This document shows, one piece after another, positions 9,664 to 18,400 of a DNA stretch of 64,000 bases. Each line of letters begins with the position of its first letter. Position 1 is the first letter of the stretch. The stretch is taken from contig JAGWBV010000012.1 of assembly GCA_021295715.1 (NCBI GenBank), positions 36,851-100,850 of the forward strand, read 5' to 3'. Below the pieces are notes generated by a model. The model was given only the letters and a program-made list of their open reading frames with translations, was not told the DNA's origin and did no database searches. This DNA is from Candidatus Poribacteria bacterium. Lineage in GTDB: Bacteria > Poribacteria > WGA-4E > WGA-3G. Made by a program: the position numbers and the translations under genes.

Positions 9664-12600
9664 TTAAACGATCTCAAACTGCACATCCGTAGTGGTGTGC
9701 AGATATTTTACCAATATAGCGTCCTTATCTTTGATATAAAGCCATCCGGATCCGACGTCTTCGAGCGTTTGCACATTCGCAATCTCGATCTCTGCGTATT
9801 GGTCCGATGTGCTATCGGGTTCAGAAGCGTCAGCGGGTGCATCCGCATCGGCAATTGAGGGTTCGTCCGTTGGTGGTGAAAACTGATAGCGTGCCCGAAG
9901 GGCTTGTGGTGCCCGTCCATAACCAACGATAAGGGTATAACTCGTTTCGTCGTCGGCATAACTGAGTTGCCATTTCAGTTGACCGTTATCGGTTAAGGTA
10001 GGTCCATCTACTATCGCGCCGGAACTGAGGTGTATCTCCCCGACGATAGCGGTTTTAATTCCCGGATCGACCCCTCGGAGCGTATAAACGTTCACCATAA
10101 TATCTTCGGGATTCAAGTGGGGTCCCTTACCTTCGGTGCAGAACCCATAAAATCCATCGGGATAGGTGCCTTTGAGTTCACCATCATCCCACTGTTGATA
10201 CATCGCACTTACCGTAATACCTTCAGCGATTTGAAGCCATCTGTCATCTTCGATGTGTCGGTTTAAGCGTTGTAAGTAGTAGGCGAGGACTAATCCGTTC
10301 CATTGAACAGGGACACCGAACCACGGATGCGTGTGGAAAGATGTCCCGAAAACGGGTATGGAGGCGAACTGCATACCGGGTCGGTCTGGGAGATGCCAAT
10401 GGTAGAGGAATGGCAATGCTGTTGCCGCCCAATACGTTGCGCGTGTGAGATGTTCTTTATCGGCTGTCAATTCGTAAGCCTCAACATAGGCACCAATGGC
10501 GTGCGCAGCCGCAAGGACATCAGGTTGATACATCGGACATTCCCACATTTGAGCCCCGCGTGGCACAGAAAATTGCTGAATAAATCCAAGTGCTTTCAAA
10601 CCTGCTTCATGAGAGGCTTTATTTCCGGTAATCCGAGCGTGTTTGAGGAGTAAAAGTGCTGATTCAGCACAAGTGCCGAGTACTGCTTCACCTGCCGTTC
10701 CGAGCGAAGCGGTTTTCGCGTCTGCTGGGTGCCACCGCCAACTTCCGTCCGATTCTTGTGTCGCAATCCGTTGCTGTGTTTCTTCCTCCATGTAAGATAA
10801 TCCAGCATTGATATGACCGATGTAGAATGGGAATTCCCATCTTAAGATGTGGCACGAACCGCGTGCCGCCAAACCACCTGCTCCGGATTCCGTTATGGTG
10901 TTTTTGGCAATTTCTAACACCCGCTCCTTCACATGTTCATCTTTTGTAGCAAGGTAGTCGTACCAAAGTAGAGTACCGAAACCTGGTTCATTGTGCGGTG
11001 CCCAGCCTACGCAGTGACGGGATTTTCGAGTCGCTTCGTCCCATGTTGTCTGCATAAACCCGTGCCGCGAAAGTAAAACCTCATCTGCGTCACTACGGGG
11101 TGATGATAGTGGTTCAGGGGCACCGTAAGCGTCGTTCCAATGCGCGATAGCATCTAAGATAGAGGTATTTCCATCGACGATGATTTCGGTTTTGATGGAC
11201 ACCGGACGCGATGGTTTTAGTGGATACGGGATAGAAGCCTCTGTCTGGTTTTCTGGGACCCATGCTGGCACAGTAGGAACGAATACACCGAGGGCGTGAT
11301 TTTTCTGATACTGATGCCAATTGGGAGAAGCGAATACCGCAGAGAGCATTTGATTCTCACCATCCCAAGTTTCCAGTGGATTCCAGATGATGCCGACCAC
11401 TGATTTTTGCATCTCTACTGCCATGACCGGCACTGTGATTTTGTAGGGATGCGGGACCAGCCGGTTGTCGAATGGCGAGGCTGCGTCGCGTGTGCTTGAG
11501 GAGCGTTCATCGTTTTCCAGGAATTCGAGTCCGGGGAAAAGTGCTGCCGTTTTCTTCTCGCGATGTCGTCCTTGCCCCGCATAAAGCATCGGACCGCGAA
11601 AGGCAAGGAGTTCTCTATTCCCATCCGTTTGCAGTTGATATTCCGTTTTCACCCGCGTTGCACTTTCGCTCAGCGTCCACTGCATCTCATAAGTCCACTC
11701 AATGCCATCTACATCCGTATCCGAGCCGCTTAGGCGGACAATTGATTCCCCTTGATTGTTACCCGAAAGTTGATAGTTTGTAGGTGTGAGTTGTGACGTT
11801 TGGCGATTTTGTGATGCATCTAAATAGACAACCTCAGAGAGTGCTGGACAGGTTGCTACCTGTTGGTAGTTACCACCTTTTGCGACAAAGATTATGCAAT
11901 ACCCGAACCCTCCGTCAACACCCTCAGTCTCTTGGTTGTTTTCATTGCTGATTTTTGGTGTTGCTTCGGTTCCGCGGACGAAAACGATACGAAGGTGTTT
12001 ATTCGCCAGCACGACGCTACCATTTTCCGTATAGGTGTGCAGTTCTTTGACCACCTTGGCAGCGAGTTTAGGTGGCTCAGGACGAATCACAACGTTTTCT
12101 TGGGCTGTTTGACGTTCTTCACCTGCTGCGGTTTGACATTTGAGCGAGACAGAAATAGAAGTTACAGTCGGATTTGGGAAGCGACGCACTATCCACGAGA
12201 CGGGAACTTCTTCACCGGGTTCAATTTCTTTAATGGTTTGTCTGGGGCGTCCGCGCCGTAGTTTCATGCCGTTGATAGCGATTCGCGCCGTGTCCGCTTT
12301 ACCAAGTGGTGCTGTGCCGATATTCCGAAGTGTACATTGCACTTCAAAATCTTCGCCTGCGGTGACAACTGCAGCTGTCGCACCTACGTTCACAATTTCT
12401 AATTTTGGCTGTGCAGCGTAGAGCGATATTTTGACAGGTGGCTCTTCGGGGGCGTGCGATTCGAGACATAAGTTTGCTAAATCGGAAGCCCTCGTTGATG
12501 TGGGTTGACTGAACTCCCGCAATCGCATTGTATCATTATTGAAATGTAGAATGGCGATTCCGCATTGAAATTCCGGTTCGGTGTTTCTTTTCCCTTTTCG

Positions 12601-13758
12601 GAGGGACATCTCTTTAAGCTTGCGCAACTGCGGCTTCCCCCACAAAGCCCACGCGAAGTTACTATTACCTTCTATGTTGCATTCCGTCAGAAATGAGATG
12701 ACGACCTCTTTACCGGCGTAGGACGTGAGCTCGATGCTTTCTTCTACCCACTGACATTCGGTTGATACGGATTCGAAACATCTTTCGGGTGTAGTTTCTA
12801 CACCTGTATTAAGAAGATCGAAAATTTCGATAGCGAACTTCACGCCTCCGGGCTGTCGCTCCGCGTCGTCAAAAGCAACACCATCCCGTAACCCGATGGA
12901 AAAATGTAGAAAGAGTTTCTCTTTTTTATCAACATCTGGAAGTGCAAACGTATAGTCGATTTTTGCGGCTTCTGTTGGGGTTGGGTGTTCAAAGATAGCA
13001 GGCTTTGTCACACCGCCGGAACAATCCGTTCCGCTGACGGATGCCTGATCTGTACCGGAAACAGTACTTTGTCCAAACATCTCCACGAAGTCATAAATAT
13101 CTTCAATAATGCCAAGTCCTAACAGCGTTGGTTTCTGCTCTGTTTCGGTATCGTCGCTTCCGTCTGTTTCCTGTGTTTTAGTTGCTGTGATTTCAACGTC
13201 AGAAACCTGTGCGTGCTGCGTTATAGCACTCTCATTTTCCTGTTCAGATGTTACAGTCTCTGTTGCAGATTCTGTCTTATCTTCAGAAGCAGGGTGGGTG
13301 TCTTCCGGGAACTCAGTTGCTTCATCATCGGACGAGGCGAGATTGGCGATCTCGACGATAGGTGTTTCTGTTGCTCTGGGTGTATCGGGAGTGTCGTCCT
13401 CACTCGTATGAGCCTCTTCGTTTATAGAGATAGGTAGATCCTCGCTGTCGGGTTGTGTTTGAGGGTTGTCATCATCTATAGCGATAAGAGGAGACCCATC
13501 GTCTTCAGAGGATGTTTCCTCCGACTCAGGTGGCGCGTCAACATTTTCGATTTCCGAGGATTTGGAAACCGGGGTATCGGAGGTATCTGATGCTGCGGAT
13601 TCAGAATCGCCTGTGGAATTATCGTCGGTTGCGAATTCCGTTTCCGTTTGGTGTTCGTTACTCTGCTGTGCATCGGATCCTGATGGGTTGGTTTCTTCCT
13701 CTGTATTTCCGATACAAGCGGCTAAAAACTGTTGAACGATATAGGGGGCGGTGAGCAT
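9664..13758 (-). CDS. Large glycosidase-like protein with CARDB-like domain (1364 aa)
   Basis: The protein starts with a short hydrophobic stretch and then a roughly 190-residue Ser/Glu/Asp-rich, probably disordered region. A beta-rich domain (about 215-380) precedes a CARDB-like Ig fold (about 450-560: VTAGEDFEVQCTLRNIGTA). The C-terminal half (about 900-1270) has repeated helical hairpins with WRWHPAD, PMYQPDVLAAAHAIGAY and THPWFGVPVQWNGLVLAYYL, like an (alpha/alpha)6-barrel glycosidase or lyase. I cannot name a family or catalytic acid. The ATG follows the recurrent CGCAAGG leader rather than a close Shine-Dalgarno. Its neighbour is the GH172 protein, which supports a role in polysaccharide use. 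Confidence 0.72.
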   Translation of the reverse strand: MLTAPYIVQQFLAACIGNTEEETNPSGSDAQQSNEHQTETEFATDDNSTGDSESAASDTSDTPVSKSSEIENVDAPPESEETSSEDDGSPLIAIDDDNPQTQPDSEDLPISINEEAHTSEDDTPDTPRATETPIVEIANLASSDDEATEFPEDTHPASEDKTESATETVTSEQENESAITQHAQVSDVEITATKTQETDGSDDTETEQKPTLLGLGIIEDIYDFVEMFGQSTVSGTDQASVSGTDCSGGVTKPAIFEHPTPTEAAKIDYTFALPDVDKKEKLFLHFSIGLRDGVAFDDAERQPGGVKFAIEIFDLLNTGVETTPERCFESVSTECQWVEESIELTSYAGKEVVISFLTECNIEGNSNFAWALWGKPQLRKLKEMSLRKGKRNTEPEFQCGIAILHFNNDTMRLREFSQPTSTRASDLANLCLESHAPEEPPVKISLYAAQPKLEIVNVGATAAVVTAGEDFEVQCTLRNIGTAPLGKADTARIAINGMKLRRGRPRQTIKEIEPGEEVPVSWIVRRFPNPTVTSISVSLKCQTAAGEERQTAQENVVIRPEPPKLAAKVVKELHTYTENGSVVLANKHLRIVFVRGTEATPKISNENNQETEGVDGGFGYCIIFVAKGGNYQQVATCPALSEVVYLDASQNRQTSQLTPTNYQLSGNNQGESIVRLSGSDTDVDGIEWTYEMQWTLSESATRVKTEYQLQTDGNRELLAFRGPMLYAGQGRHREKKTAALFPGLEFLENDERSSSTRDAASPFDNRLVPHPYKITVPVMAVEMQKSVVGIIWNPLETWDGENQMLSAVFASPNWHQYQKNHALGVFVPTVPAWVPENQTEASIPYPLKPSRPVSIKTEIIVDGNTSILDAIAHWNDAYGAPEPLSSPRSDADEVLLSRHGFMQTTWDEATRKSRHCVGWAPHNEPGFGTLLWYDYLATKDEHVKERVLEIAKNTITESGAGGLAARGSCHILRWEFPFYIGHINAGLSYMEEETQQRIATQESDGSWRWHPADAKTASLGTAGEAVLGTCAESALLLLKHARITGNKASHEAGLKALGFIQQFSVPRGAQMWECPMYQPDVLAAAHAIGAYVEAYELTADKEHLTRATYWAATALPFLYHWHLPDRPGMQFASIPVFGTSFHTHPWFGVPVQWNGLVLAYYLQRLNRHIEDDRWLQIAEGITVSAMYQQWDDGELKGTYPDGFYGFCTEGKGPHLNPEDIMVNVYTLRGVDPGIKTAIVGEIHLSSGAIVDGPTLTDNGQLKWQLSYADDETSYTLIVGYGRAPQALRARYQFSPPTDEPSIADADAPADASEPDSTSDQYAEIEIANVQTLEDVGSGWLYIKDKDAILVKYLHTTTDVQFEIV

Positions 13759-13877
13759 TTTTTAATAATTCCTTGCGGTTCGGTAAGCTGAGTTGGGGAT
13801 TTGATATGCCTTTCCGTATGTCTGAAGAACACCCAAGCAAAAACCCTTCCACTTCGTTTCAGGCTAAGTGCTTTGGC
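13759..13877 (-). repeat. Composite upstream element with leader box
   Basis: Reading the minus strand from the GH172 stop: AAAGCACTTAGCCTGAAACG, then a TTTTTGCTTGGGTGTT segment, then CCGAACCGCAAGGAATTATT and a run of A directly against the ATG at 13758. The same modules in the same order occur upstream of the genes starting at 17972 and 27366 (minus) and 31745 (plus). Confidence 0.7.
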
Positions 13878-15023
13878 TTACGACCGGCTCCATTTCTGCT
13901 TCATTTGTTTCATTTCGTCATTGAGCACGAGTTCCACCGAGGGGGTCTGGGCAGATGTTTCAATCTGCCATGCACCGGATTCGTCCTTCAGCACAGGTTT
14001 ACGCTGGGCGACAGGTAGCACAGCAAAAGGCGTATGCGGTTCAATTTGATACCAGTATGCCACAGAGGATGTCTCATTGCTGAGATGGTTCCCGTGTCCG
14101 TGCTCTATCGTAACCCGAATCTCTTTCTCGAAACGGATCGGGTTTTCAATATGATAGACGTAGGAGGTCTGGTAACCGTCGGTATTGTTTTCATAGATGG
14201 AGGAACCGTTGTGTGCAAAGGCGTTCTGTTGCATGCCCCACGCTTGGTTGAGGTAGTCCTCTGAACCAGTGCCGTGCAAATCTGGGGGCCACTTATAGCC
14301 ATCGACCCAGATCATATCATCGCCTTCACCCCACCACGTGCCTTGGAAGTTGGTAACCGACAGGTTGCAACCGATATAGTGTCCTCTGCCTTCGGCGGAC
14401 AGAATCAGGTAATTGTTGTCCCATGCGAGCCGTTCCGCATTGATAATATTGGCTTCAGGGGTGTTCACAGTAATTTCATGTCCCCACCCGTCACACGGGT
14501 TTTCACGATGGAATTGGGCATGGAAATAGGCAATATCATCGTCGAGGGGCTCAGGGTACTGCTCATAGTCGATATAAAAGTATTGGCGGTGGGTCGTATC
14601 ACCTTCGTTGACGAGTTCAATCCTTGCACTGCGATTAAAGGGCATCTGCAAATAGCAATTGAGCGCGCATCCTGTATTGAACTGATTGTTCTGGTGTGTG
14701 GAGGCAGAGAATAGGATGGAATCATAAGAATTAACAATTTCGTTGCCAAGCCCGAAGAAGTCGCCTAAGGGACATATAACGCTCGGGTGCTCTTCATCGT
14801 CCCAAAACATCCGAATCAGGACGTTTCGATAACCGTTTGGTTGCGTCATCCAGATGTGATTGATACAGCCGGGTCCTTGAAGGTCTGCGATAACACGTGT
14901 TTCGCCGGGTTCGACATTCCATGCGTCGTTATTTCTGCCTGTTATATCCCATGAAGAAGCGCGTAACGAACATGCTTTTCTAACGCGCGTCAGCGATGAC
15001 AATAATCCGTCAACGTAAGTCAT
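13878..15023 (-). CDS. GH172 / DUF2961 family glycoside hydrolase
   Basis: A 381-aa protein, the usual length for DUF2961. The conserved segments WWGEGDDMIWVDG and GTGSEDYLNQAWG each hold a Glu; in characterised GH172 enzymes (difructose-anhydride and arabinofuranoside-active) two Glu residues in these regions are catalytic. FFGLGNEIVNSYDS and CYLQMPF are also typical. No signal peptide is visible, so it may act in the cytoplasm. It lies in a minus-strand block with two sugar-phosphate isomerases and a galactonate-dehydratase-like enzyme, consistent with breakdown of an unusual furanose sugar. An AAGGG precedes the ATG. Confidence 0.88.
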   Translation of the reverse strand: MTYVDGLLSSLTRVRKACSLRASSWDITGRNNDAWNVEPGETRVIADLQGPGCINHIWMTQPNGYRNVLIRMFWDDEEHPSVICPLGDFFGLGNEIVNSYDSILFSASTHQNNQFNTGCALNCYLQMPFNRSARIELVNEGDTTHRQYFYIDYEQYPEPLDDDIAYFHAQFHRENPCDGWGHEITVNTPEANIINAERLAWDNNYLILSAEGRGHYIGCNLSVTNFQGTWWGEGDDMIWVDGYKWPPDLHGTGSEDYLNQAWGMQQNAFAHNGSSIYENNTDGYQTSYVYHIENPIRFEKEIRVTIEHGHGNHLSNETSSVAYWYQIEPHTPFAVLPVAQRKPVLKDESGAWQIETSAQTPSVELVLNDEMKQMKQKWSRS

Positions 15024-15159
15024 TCAGTTTTCCCTTATTAATTTTTCAAAGTTCCCCAGTCGTGAAGTGCGAGGAGACATGTAAGGTGTTTTTACTATTA
15101 TACCACATACGCGTGGAAAATCAATACGGTTTTTGGCTTGTGTGTTTTCTGGATCCTGA

Positions 15160-15975
15160 CTAAGCATCGGATAGAACGGTTTTCATCTTTTCTAATCCGA
15201 TACGTGCGACTTCTGCGGGATCTTGTTCCCAATAACTCGGATTGAACAATTCCAGTGATATGACACCTGCGTATCCGGCATCTTTTAGAATAGAGATCAT
15301 CTCCCCGAGATCGAGGATACCATCGCCCGGATAAACCCTATCCGCGTCTGTTTGTTCCGCACGTGCAGGTTCGGCAGGCGCGTCATTGAAATGGAAGACA
15401 GCGATTTTGTTGCCGGGGATGCCTCGCATGTCGTCTATTTCGCCACCACCGCGATAGATATGGAACGGATCGAGGACAATCGTGCTATCCGGATGATCTG
15501 CCACTTCCATCACCTCCGACGCATGCTTGACTTGATTGACACCATCGACAAAACCGAGAAATTCCATAGCGGGTTTAACGCCGAATTCGCGTCCGAGTTC
15601 AAGCAGTTCGCGGTAATTCTCGCCACCTAATTGGAGGTCTGCCACTTCACGCGGCGGACTTGAGATGATGTAGGTTGAGCCGACAGCGGCGGCTTGCGCC
15701 ATACGCCGTTTTGCCTCTTCAATCGCTTCCTGATGTTCCTCGCCTGTCGTATCGAGCCAGCCGTGCAAAGCGATAACGGTAGGCACCGAAAGTCCATGAT
15801 CGTCAAGTGCTTTTTTGACATCCGTAAGCGAACCGCCTTGTTCCTCGTGGGCGGTTAAATCGTCATTCCACAGTTCAATCGCTGAATAGCCGGTTTCGGC
15901 GGCGATCTGAATCTTATCCATTAATCCGGCAGGTCGGATTGTGCTTGTATTTAAGGCTAATTGAAATTGTGCCAT
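15160..15975 (-). CDS. Sugar phosphate isomerase/epimerase (xylose-isomerase-like TIM barrel)
   Basis: A 271-aa protein of the AP-endonuclease-2 / IolE-like TIM-barrel superfamily. Metal-binding positions appear as Glu in AIELWND, Glu in PAMEFLGFVDG, the DPFHIYRGG segment, His in IAVFHFND, and a C-terminal Glu in VISLELFNP. I place the start at the ATG at 15975. The frame opens further upstream only through the TTGCAA of a dispersed palindrome that abuts this ATG and has displaced any Shine-Dalgarno. It is probably part of the sugar-catabolic block. Confidence 0.86.
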   Translation of the reverse strand: MAQFQLALNTSTIRPAGLMDKIQIAAETGYSAIELWNDDLTAHEEQGGSLTDVKKALDDHGLSVPTVIALHGWLDTTGEEHQEAIEEAKRRMAQAAAVGSTYIISSPPREVADLQLGGENYRELLELGREFGVKPAMEFLGFVDGVNQVKHASEVMEVADHPDSTIVLDPFHIYRGGGEIDDMRGIPGNKIAVFHFNDAPAEPARAEQTDADRVYPGDGILDLGEMISILKDAGYAGVISLELFNPSYWEQDPAEVARIGLEKMKTVLSDA

Positions 15976-15978
15976 GCT

Positions 15979-16009
15979 TTTTGGCGAAGTTTGCAAGCCA
16001 AAACTTGCT
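15979..16009 (-). repeat. Dispersed 31-bp palindrome TTTTGGC...GCCAAAA (copy 1)
   Basis: It reads on the minus strand as AGCAAGTTTTGGCTTGCAAA and then CTTCGCCAAAA. It matches the copies at 32760-32790 and 59989-60019 at 29 of 31 positions or close to that. TTTTGGC and GCCAAAA can pair around a GCTTGCAAGC-like centre. Confidence 0.8.
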
Positions 16010-16022
16010 CTTCAAAACCCCC

Positions 16023-16823
16023 TTATTTCTCCAACAAACTTCTAATGAAACGGACATCTATACGCGCAAGGTCGATGACAGTGTCCACAGGTTCTCCGCT
16101 GTATTCGCTATGAAAACTCACAGGACCTGAAAAGCCGATTGTTTGTAATGTATTCACTGCTGTTTCCCAATTAACGAAGCCGTGTCCCATTCGGACGACG
16201 CTGCCGCCTCGCATGCCCGGCGAACGCGCGAGGTCCTTAAAGGCGATAACTGCGAGATGCGATTTGACAATATCCAGTGCCATGTCGATCGGTTCACCGA
16301 CGATGGACAGATGCCCTGTATCGGAAAAAACGCCGACGTGCTGCGCGTCAAAACCTTTTACGAGGTTCATCACGGCACACGAGTTCAGTCCCATAGAGGT
16401 TCCGGAATGATTATGGATGCATGTCCGAGGTCCATATTGCGCGGAGAGTTTCGCAAACCCGTCCAATTGCTTGCGGATGGAATCGACTTGTGCCCAGTAG
16501 CCACCATCTTCTGCGTGCCAGTGCCAGTATCCGAGTTTGATGTTTTCAACACCCGCTTCACCTGCAGCGGCGTAGACACGACGCGTCTCTTCCTGTTCCG
16601 GATCAAGAAAATCACCCGGTGTTGTGACGAGTGGGATAGACAAGCCAGCAGCGGCGAACTGCTTTGCGGCGGCGGGTAATGCCTCCGTCGCGTTTTCTGG
16701 GTTCACTGGATAGCCCGGACGAACGCACAGGTCGGCACCGCTGACGCCGACCGATTGTAACGCGATAATAATATCTGGAATTTCTAAGCCTTCCAGATGT
16801 TTCGTGAACATAATAAATTTCAT
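16023..16823 (-). CDS. Sugar phosphate isomerase/epimerase (second paralogue)
   Basis: A 266-aa TIM-barrel protein of the same superfamily as its neighbour but clearly divergent. Segments IKLGYWHWHAEDGGYW, CIHNHSGTSMG, GVFSDTGHLSIVGE, VIAFKDLARSPG and VSFHSEYSGEP carry the conserved His, Asp and Glu residues of these divalent-metal isomerases. The ATG is preceded by GATGGAAAA. It sits 46 bases downstream of the galactonate-dehydratase-like gene and is probably co-transcribed with it. Confidence 0.86.
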   Translation of the reverse strand: MKFIMFTKHLEGLEIPDIIIALQSVGVSGADLCVRPGYPVNPENATEALPAAAKQFAAAGLSIPLVTTPGDFLDPEQEETRRVYAAAGEAGVENIKLGYWHWHAEDGGYWAQVDSIRKQLDGFAKLSAQYGPRTCIHNHSGTSMGLNSCAVMNLVKGFDAQHVGVFSDTGHLSIVGEPIDMALDIVKSHLAVIAFKDLARSPGMRGGSVVRMGHGFVNWETAVNTLQTIGFSGPVSFHSEYSGEPVDTVIDLARIDVRFIRSLLEK

Positions 16824-16868
16824 ATTTTTTCCATCGGTTTTGTGGCACAGCGAAACGTGCCTATTACG

Positions 16869-17972
16869 TTACCAATCGACAACAGAACCATCGTCGGGGT
16901 GGTACGTCACGGGATTCTGCCAATCATGGTCAATCTTATCTTCGAGTGCGTCTTCATCGAGTTCGATACCGAGTCCGGGACCGGTGGGCAATTCAACGAA
17001 CCCATCTTTGAAGACAAAGGGGTTCTTAAGGTAGCCTTCACCGAGTGTTGTATGCTCCTGCATCAAAAAGTTCGGAATTGACGCATCTAATTGAATACAC
17101 GCTGCTAAAGAGATGGGACCGAGCGGATTGTGCGGGGCAATACCACCGTAATAGGCTTCTGCCATCCCAGCGATGATGCGCACCTCGTTGATCCCCCCAG
17201 CATGACAGAGATCAGGTTGAAGAATAGATGCTGCTTGTTTCTCTAAGATTTCACGGAAACCCCATTTTGTGAACACACGCTCACCTGTCGCAATCGGAAT
17301 GTGGGTGCTCCGCGCGATTTCGGCGAGGGTGTCCACATTTTGGCACTGAATTGGTTCTTCAATGAACATCGGTTGGTAGGGTTCTAACGCTTTAATCAGA
17401 ACTTTTGCGGTTTGCGGGCTGACTGCCCCGTGAAAGTCAATTGCGAGGTCAACTTCTGTGCCTGCGGCTTCGCGCAACGCTGCGAAGTGATCCACGGCTC
17501 TGTCGATAAAGGCTTTGTTTTCGATGATGCGTGCGGGTCTGCCGCCTGCAGGACCTGTTTTGAATGCGGTGAACCCTTTGTCAATCCACTCTTTGATTCC
17601 GTCTGGGTCCCCACCGCCTTTATAGAGCCTGATGCGGTCTCGCGTCGGTCCACCGAAGAGTTGATAGACAGGAACACCAAGCGATTTCCCTGCGAGATCC
17701 CAGAGTGCTTGCTCTACACCGCTCAAGGCGCTTGTCAGAATGGGACCGCCGCGATAGAACGCGTGGCGATACATCGCTTGCCAATGGTGGACAACGCGTC
17801 TCGGATCTTGACCGATGAGGTAGGGGGCAAGTTCGTCGACGGCTTGCGCACACGTTTTCGCACGTCCTTCCAGAATAGGCTCGCCGAGTCCGACTAAACC
17901 CTCATCCGTATGGATTTTAAGAAAGAGCCAGCGCGGTTGCACCAGAAAAGTTTCCAATTTTGTTATCTTCAT
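16869..17972 (-). CDS. Mandelate-racemase/enolase superfamily, galactonate-dehydratase-like
   Basis: A 367-aa protein. The N-terminal capping domain starts MKITKLETFLVQPRWLFLKI. The barrel shows the metal ligands in order as AIDFHGA (Asp, with a following His), FIEEP (Glu) and ATGERVF (Glu), and the catalytic His in GIAPHNPLGP. This His/DxH arrangement is that of D-galactonate dehydratases, so dehydration of a sugar acid to a 2-keto-3-deoxy acid is the most likely reaction. Exact stereospecificity cannot be decided by eye. The ATG directly follows a CGCAAGG leader and composite element. It heads the 18-14 kb sugar block. Confidence 0.85.
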   Translation of the reverse strand: MKITKLETFLVQPRWLFLKIHTDEGLVGLGEPILEGRAKTCAQAVDELAPYLIGQDPRRVVHHWQAMYRHAFYRGGPILTSALSGVEQALWDLAGKSLGVPVYQLFGGPTRDRIRLYKGGGDPDGIKEWIDKGFTAFKTGPAGGRPARIIENKAFIDRAVDHFAALREAAGTEVDLAIDFHGAVSPQTAKVLIKALEPYQPMFIEEPIQCQNVDTLAEIARSTHIPIATGERVFTKWGFREILEKQAASILQPDLCHAGGINEVRIIAGMAEAYYGGIAPHNPLGPISLAACIQLDASIPNFLMQEHTTLGEGYLKNPFVFKDGFVELPTGPGLGIELDEDALEDKIDHDWQNPVTYHPDDGSVVDW

Positions 17973-18110
17973 GTTTTAATTGTTCCTTGCGGTTCGGTCA
18001 GGGGCGTTAGGACTTTATGCTGCCGGTTAATCAACCTTCCGGTATACCTGGGGAAATCCGCAGAAACACCCTATCAAAAACACCCTCCGCTACGCTTACG
18101 GGCTACGCGC
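17973..18110 (-). repeat. Composite upstream element with leader box
   Basis: On the minus strand: GCGCGTAGCCCGTAAGCGTA, GCGGAGGGTG, TTTTTGATAGGGTGTTTC, then AAAGTCCTAACGCCCCTGAC and CCGCAAGGAACAATTAAAAC against the ATG at 17972. The AAAGTCCTAA...CCGCAAGG end is shared with the element upstream of 27366. The rest of 17973-18400 holds no gene. Confidence 0.75.
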
Positions 18111-18260
18111 TTAAGTCTAACAAAAACCTCTTTACGGACACCTTGAAAGTTAATAGGTGCTTGCAAGCGGCAATTCCCACTTGAAACGGATTGCTTTGTG
18201 GATTTTGATGTTACCTTACCATTTTCTGTGAATTTTGTCAACAGTTGCAAAATAGCGACA

Positions 18261-18289
18261 TTGACACAAATCTCCAGACGTGTTATTAT
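18261..18289 (+). promoter_or_regulatory. Sigma-70-like promoter for the lectin-like array
   Basis: TTGACA (18261-18266), a 17-base spacer and TATTAT (18284-18289) give a near-consensus promoter about 110 bases upstream of the ATG at 18401. Confidence 0.6.
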
Positions 18290-18400
18290 TTTCTCAATGA
18301 TTTCGTTCAGTGTTGCACGGTTGAGTTCATTTTTCGTGTGTTCCTGCACAATTACCTTTTTGAGCAAACCCCTTGAAATTCACAAAAGGAGACCTGCACA

